From CAZDDB01 sp963843285 (GTDB lineage: Bacteria > Acidobacteriota > HRBIN11 > JAKEFK01): a DNA stretch of 64,000 nucleotides. Made by a program: the position numbers and the translations under genes. Positions 60,209 to 64,000 of the stretch are shown here, piece by piece. Within the stretch, counting starts at the first letter, position 1. Each line of letters begins with the position of its first letter. The stretch spans positions 1 through 64,000 of the forward strand of contig CAWJJO010000013.1 of the NCBI GenBank assembly GCA_963843285.1, written 5' to 3'. Below the pieces are notes generated by a model that was not told the origin of the DNA, searched no databases, and worked only from the letters and a program-made list of their open reading frames with translations.

Positions 60209-63082
60209 ATGGCGAAACGCGCTTCAGTAAAAACCTCACCGACCAAGCTCAAAATCAGCAATCCGCAGCAGGCGGCTTCATTCAGAAAGATATTGGAAGA
60301 GATCAGCAGTGAACAGTCTTTCGAAGGAGCGTTGCAGGCGGTAACCGAAGAGATATATTCCGCGACAAAGTTCTCAGGTGTTGCCGTTGAACTACATGAC
60401 GAATCCAGTGATGCGATCACTGTCAAATCATTCAGCGGAATTGAAAGAATCTCAGGCGATCCCATTTTCCGGGTGCCTGCTTCAGAAGCGATTTCATTCG
60501 AAGCCATTCGTTCGGGAGCTCGGACCACAGAAGAGAATTTATCTATGCGCACGGGGGCATATGCAGAATTCTGGAAGGCCCGCCGATTTGGATGGCTGTC
60601 TTGCTTTCCCCTTGCATCCGGTAACACCAGGTTCCAAGGTACTCTGACGCTTCTCCATTGCGCCGCCGTTCACCCCGATGACGTCCTGGTGCAATGGCTT
60701 CGCAGTGTGGCGCTGCTTCTGGGAACTTTCTGCGACGCTCACTTTGCGAGCGAATCGGAAAAGAGATACAGGTCTCTGGAAATCAAGTTTCAAGATGTGG
60801 AGTCGAAGGCCGGAGTGATCGTCCGGGAGGCAGAGGAGAGGGCGCTCTCAAAGATCAAGGAAATGGAGATTGCAACTGCTTTACAGATCCGTGAAGCAAA
60901 CGCCAGAGCGAGGGTCACCGAGCAGAAGGCGGCGCATCAAGTTCAGGAAATTCAGGAAAAGCGATCCCGGGAATTGGATGAGGTCCGAAGGAAAGCAAAG
61001 GAGGACATGGAAGCGCTGATAGAGAGTCATTCGGCCGCTCCCAAACCGGAATCACTGTGGGATGATGCAACCGGACTTCCCAACAAGACTCTATTTTCAT
61101 ATCTGTTGTCTCGCGATCTGGCTCAGGCGCGCAGGAGAAAGGAGCTTGTCGCGGTAATGTTTTTTGAAATCAACCGTTTTCGTGAACGCGAAATAGCTGA
61201 AGTTGCCGATATACTGACGAGGCAAGTCATCCAACGATTGCTTCCGATCATGCGCGAGGGGGATGCGGTGATCCGGCTTGGAGGGGGGCGTTTCTTATGG
61301 TCCGTTTCCGGTTTACACGAACCCGAAGACATAACAATGATCGCTCAAAAAATGTTAACGAGTGTAAGTGTGCCCTTTGATTTGGAAGGGAAGCATCTGG
61401 CAATCACCGGGAATATTGGAGTGAGCGTTTTTCCTACCGACGGACTGGACGCAGAAACATTGATTGCAAAAGCCGAAACCGCGCTGCGCCAGCCCGGATC
61501 GATGACCGCCAGTTCCTACAGATTCAGTTCGGCCGAGTTGAATGAACGAATCCGCGCCCAATTTCTCTTCAAGAGACAGCTTCAAGAAGCAGCATCCAAA
61601 CAGGAAATTTGCTTGCATTATCAGCCCATCGTTGGAATGGACGCCGGTGAGTTGAAGGGGATTGAAGCGCTGATCCGCTGGAAAAAACCGGACGGTCGTT
61701 TGGCCCTGCCCCAGGAGTTTCTCGGACTTGCGGAAAACACCGGGATGTCGGCCCGTCTGGATGAGTGGGTTTTGCGTTCGGCATGCATAGAAAAGAACTT
61801 ATGGCAGAAGGAAGGATTTGGTTCGCTTCGTATCTCTGTAAATTTGTCCTCCCAATCATTCTGGCAAATGGACAAGGACCGGTTATCAGAAATTCTTCGG
61901 GAACTGGGAACACGGCCGGATTCTCTTGAATTTGAAATCAGTGAATCCATCATTCTGAGAGATATCGAAAAATCAATCTCATTGATGGAACAAATTCGCG
62001 GATTGGGAGTTCGGCTGACCGTCGATGATTTTGGCACAGGCGGCGGTTCGCTGACTTCGTTGAAACAATATCCGGTTCATACTTTGAAGATCGATCCGTC
62101 ATTATTAAGAGGAATCTCTCCCGCATCAAGCAATGCGCCTGTCGTAACGGCCATTATTTCGTTTGCCCATAGTCTGAACATTCAGGTTGTGGCAGAGGCC
62201 GTTGAAACGCCGGACGAGGTTGAGTTCTTACGTTCGCTCCAATGTGACGGCTTTCAAGGCAAACGTCATAGTCCACCATTAGCGCGAGAGCACTTTCGGG
62301 AATATCTTAGAAAGCGGCAGACAAAGCCCGCGATCGCCGCCGGCGCTCAAGAGAGGGTGGACCCGCAAGACCCATCGGTGAATAGCGAGCTGCCAAAAAG
62401 AAGGGTATCTGAAATCACGCAAAAGATTCCGGAGGAATACAGCGCTGTGGAAGCAAATCAAGTTCCGCCTTATATGATCCAGTGTTCCAATTGCCAAAGT
62501 ACCTACGATGCTATCAAAGTGCCCTGGTGTTCCTGCCTCACATCCGATCCGACACTTGTATGTCCGAACTGTGCGAAGTGCTTTTGTAAAGCCGCGTTAG
62601 CCTACAGGCATAAAGTCTGGGATGAAGCACCGGACGCCCTCTGGGAATACAAAAACGTGTACGGATCAACCCAAACGGCTCTTCCGGAAAATACACCTGT
62701 AGCGCTCATAAAACACCCACTGGTTCTCGTGGTGGATGATGAAACGCAGGTCCTTAGAACGGCTTCGCGACTGATTCGCGGGCTCGGGTATGCTGTCGTT
62801 GTCGCGCGCGATGGAGAAGAAGGAATCAAGCTTGCAAAGGCGTACATGCCGGAGGTGATCCTTTCTGATGCGCTCATGCCGAAACTGGATGGACGTGAAA
62901 TGTGCCGTCTTCTCAAAGAAGATTCACAAACCGCAAAGATCAAATCGATTATCATGACCGCATTTACCGGGGTATCAAAATACAAATCAACAATTCTCAA
63001 AGAGATTGAATGTGATGAACAGATCCAGAAACCGGTCGAATTCGATCGATTACGCTCCATTCTACAAAAGATGATTTCTTGA
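60209..63082 (+). CDS. Multi-domain c-di-GMP signalling protein: GAF-like, coiled coil, degenerate GGDEF, EAL, zinc ribbon, receiver
   Basis: 957 residues. A GAF-like domain (about 25-180) is followed by a long coiled coil (185-275), a GGDEF domain whose signature is GGGRF (358-362), so cyclase activity is unlikely, and an EAL phosphodiesterase domain with the EAL signature at 486-488 and metal residues N545, E576, D606-D607, K627 and E663, which look intact. Then come a Cys-rich segment (CSNC 759-762, CSC 774-776, CPNC 785-788, CFC 791-793), a linker and a C-terminal receiver with D887 as phospho-acceptor. It probably degrades c-di-GMP under receiver and GAF control. An output-side receiver is unusual for this type. 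Confidence 0.88.
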   Translation: MAKRASVKTSPTKLKISNPQQAASFRKILEEISSEQSFEGALQAVTEEIYSATKFSGVAVELHDESSDAITVKSFSGIERISGDPIFRVPASEAISFEAIRSGARTTEENLSMRTGAYAEFWKARRFGWLSCFPLASGNTRFQGTLTLLHCAAVHPDDVLVQWLRSVALLLGTFCDAHFASESEKRYRSLEIKFQDVESKAGVIVREAEERALSKIKEMEIATALQIREANARARVTEQKAAHQVQEIQEKRSRELDEVRRKAKEDMEALIESHSAAPKPESLWDDATGLPNKTLFSYLLSRDLAQARRRKELVAVMFFEINRFREREIAEVADILTRQVIQRLLPIMREGDAVIRLGGGRFLWSVSGLHEPEDITMIAQKMLTSVSVPFDLEGKHLAITGNIGVSVFPTDGLDAETLIAKAETALRQPGSMTASSYRFSSAELNERIRAQFLFKRQLQEAASKQEICLHYQPIVGMDAGELKGIEALIRWKKPDGRLALPQEFLGLAENTGMSARLDEWVLRSACIEKNLWQKEGFGSLRISVNLSSQSFWQMDKDRLSEILRELGTRPDSLEFEISESIILRDIEKSISLMEQIRGLGVRLTVDDFGTGGGSLTSLKQYPVHTLKIDPSLLRGISPASSNAPVVTAIISFAHSLNIQVVAEAVETPDEVEFLRSLQCDGFQGKRHSPPLAREHFREYLRKRQTKPAIAAGAQERVDPQDPSVNSELPKRRVSEITQKIPEEYSAVEANQVPPYMIQCSNCQSTYDAIKVPWCSCLTSDPTLVCPNCAKCFCKAALAYRHKVWDEAPDALWEYKNVYGSTQTALPENTPVALIKHPLVLVVDDETQVLRTASRLIRGLGYAVVVARDGEEGIKLAKAYMPEVILSDALMPKLDGREMCRLLKEDSQTAKIKSIIMTAFTGVSKYKSTILKEIECDEQIQKPVEFDRLRSILQKMIS

Positions 63083-63111
63083 AACCTTCAAAAACGATTG
63101 GTTGCTTGGAA

Positions 63112-64000
63112 TCACGGCCAGCACCGTCTGATTGACTGAAACTCGTCAAGAATCGAGAAGAGTTTTTTGACGAAATCTGTAGTGGTAAAACTCCTCGCCC
63201 GCTCCAACCCGTGCCGTTTCAAGTTTTCCCTGAGATCGCTGTTCTGGTGAAGCTGCAGGATCACCGCAGCCAGATTCTCTTCGTTCTGGGGATCGACCAG
63301 AATCGCTGTCTCTCCAAGCTGCTCTTGGGCTCCGGGAACATTCGCTGCGATCACAGGACATTCCAGTGCAAACGCCTCAAGCGGCGGAAGATTCTCCGGG
63401 CCAAAGAGGCTAACATAAACCAGCGCAAAAGCATGCCGGTACATGGCCGCCAAATCCTCCTGTGGAACGAATCCCAAGTAGCGAACCTGTGACTCTAAGG
63501 AAAATTCCGTTACGATGCTCCGGATGTAGGCAAGATTCCCCATATCCGAGCCTACAAATACAACCGGCATCTCCAGTTGATATCTGATTCGTAAAAGTTG
63601 TACTGCTTTGAGAATCAGTACGTGGTTTTTGTGTGGCCAGAATTGCGCAGGATAGAACAGATAGCCTTCCGGTATGCCATATTTCTGTAAAACCTGTTGC
63701 TGCTCCGGCATTGGGCTCAGGGCGAACTGAGGCGTCGGATGAGGCAAGATTCGAATTCGCTCCGGTGGAACATGATAGAAACGCTCCACCTCCGCACGAC
63801 CGGTATTTGTGCCAACAACAATCAAACTGGCACGCTGCAGAAACTGCCGAAGAAAGTTTTCTCGTTTTGCCCATTCTCCTCCTTTGCTTACTTCGGGAAA
63901 ATAGGGCTGTAGACGGTGTTGCAGGTCCCAGACAATCGTAAGGTATGGAATTTCTGATGTTAGATAGGCAGATTGTCCCAAATAGCAGAGAAAATGTATC
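63112..64000 (-). CDS. Glycosyltransferase family 4 type, partial (N-terminus beyond window)
   Basis: About 290 visible residues of the C-terminal and middle parts of a GT-B glycosyltransferase. The nucleotide-sugar site FGPENLPPLEAFALECPVIAANVPG holds the ExxxxxE pattern typical of GT4. The frame stays open past 64000, so its start is outside; a TTG at 63981 is not its real start. It likely adds a sugar to a lipid or polysaccharide precursor. It is convergent with the signalling gene 29 bp away. Confidence 0.85.
   Translation of the reverse strand, partial: IHFLCYLGQSAYLTSEIPYLTIVWDLQHRLQPYFPEVSKGGEWAKRENFLRQFLQRASLIVVGTNTGRAEVERFYHVPPERIRILPHPTPQFALSPMPEQQQVLQKYGIPEGYLFYPAQFWPHKNHVLILKAVQLLRIRYQLEMPVVFVGSDMGNLAYIRSIVTEFSLESQVRYLGFVPQEDLAAMYRHAFALVYVSLFGPENLPPLEAFALECPVIAANVPGAQEQLGETAILVDPQNEENLAAVILQLHQNSDLRENLKRHGLERARSFTTTDFVKKLFSILDEFQSIRRCWP

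Noticed and set aside
1..64000. CRISPR array, prophage or integrative element
   Set aside because: Repeats here are palindromic and dispersed, with no regular spacer pattern; no cas, integrase or phage structural genes were seen.

Overview
The window looks like a chromosomal segment of a free-living Gram-negative bacterium, most likely an Acidobacteriota relative. This rests on gene content only: a 917-residue Oar-like TonB-dependent receptor with an N-terminal carboxypeptidase-regulatory fold, a Ser/Thr-kinase–TolB–TPR protein, sulfatase–TPR and rhomboid–TPR fusions, a PATAN (DUF4388) protein, outer-membrane porin and FadL-type proteins, and about 50% G+C by eye. There are no rRNA genes, CRISPR arrays or phage genes; one tRNA (Ala, CGC) is present.

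Layout. 1-2.4 kb: an IS4-type element with a frameshifted transposase, a receiver protein and a decayed sensor kinase. 2.5-8.3 kb: a membrane spermidine-synthase-like protein, receiver, GNAT acetyltransferase, porin, a secreted protein with an operator-like palindrome, and a TIGR01777 epimerase. 8.5-12.7 kb: a MacA/LolD/FtsX-type ABC export operon. 12.9-18.4 kb: POT peptide transporter, a degenerate M3-like peptidase, thrC, tRNA-Ala and a PATAN protein. 18.6-25.8 kb: rhomboid protein, a broken protein kinase, rhodanese and NagZ. 25.8-33 kb: housekeeping genes mutS, tsaB, psd-pssA and miaB plus a flavoprotein. 33.3-34.7 kb: a FadL-type channel.

35.7-41.0 kb is the most interesting part: a Fur-family regulator behind a 7-1-7-1-7 palindrome, then an FTR1 permease fused to a DUF2318 Fe-S-type domain, two FtsX-type permeases and an ABC ATPase fused to a DtxR-like iron-sensing region, all tightly spaced or overlapping. 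It resembles the Ftr1/P19-type iron uptake loci of Campylobacter, but the iron sensor fused to the ATPase suggests direct metal control of the transporter.

41-48 kb: BaiN-like flavoprotein, an ECF sigma/anti-sigma pair bracketed by two direct copies of a ~235-bp repeat, RHH protein plus nadA, a sulfatase-fold TPR lipoprotein and a small two-repeat protein. 48.4-56 kb: aminotransferase, amino acid permease and aldehyde dehydrogenase (probably amine or amino acid catabolism), then the TonB receptor. 56-64 kb: threonine dehydratase and secG, two unknowns, lysine 2,3-aminomutase, a GGDEF-EAL-REC signalling protein and a glycosyltransferase running off the end.

Intergenic spaces are unusually rich in palindromic repeats of at least eight families, several in two or more copies within the window. 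Several genes are decayed (transposase, sensor kinase, protein kinase).
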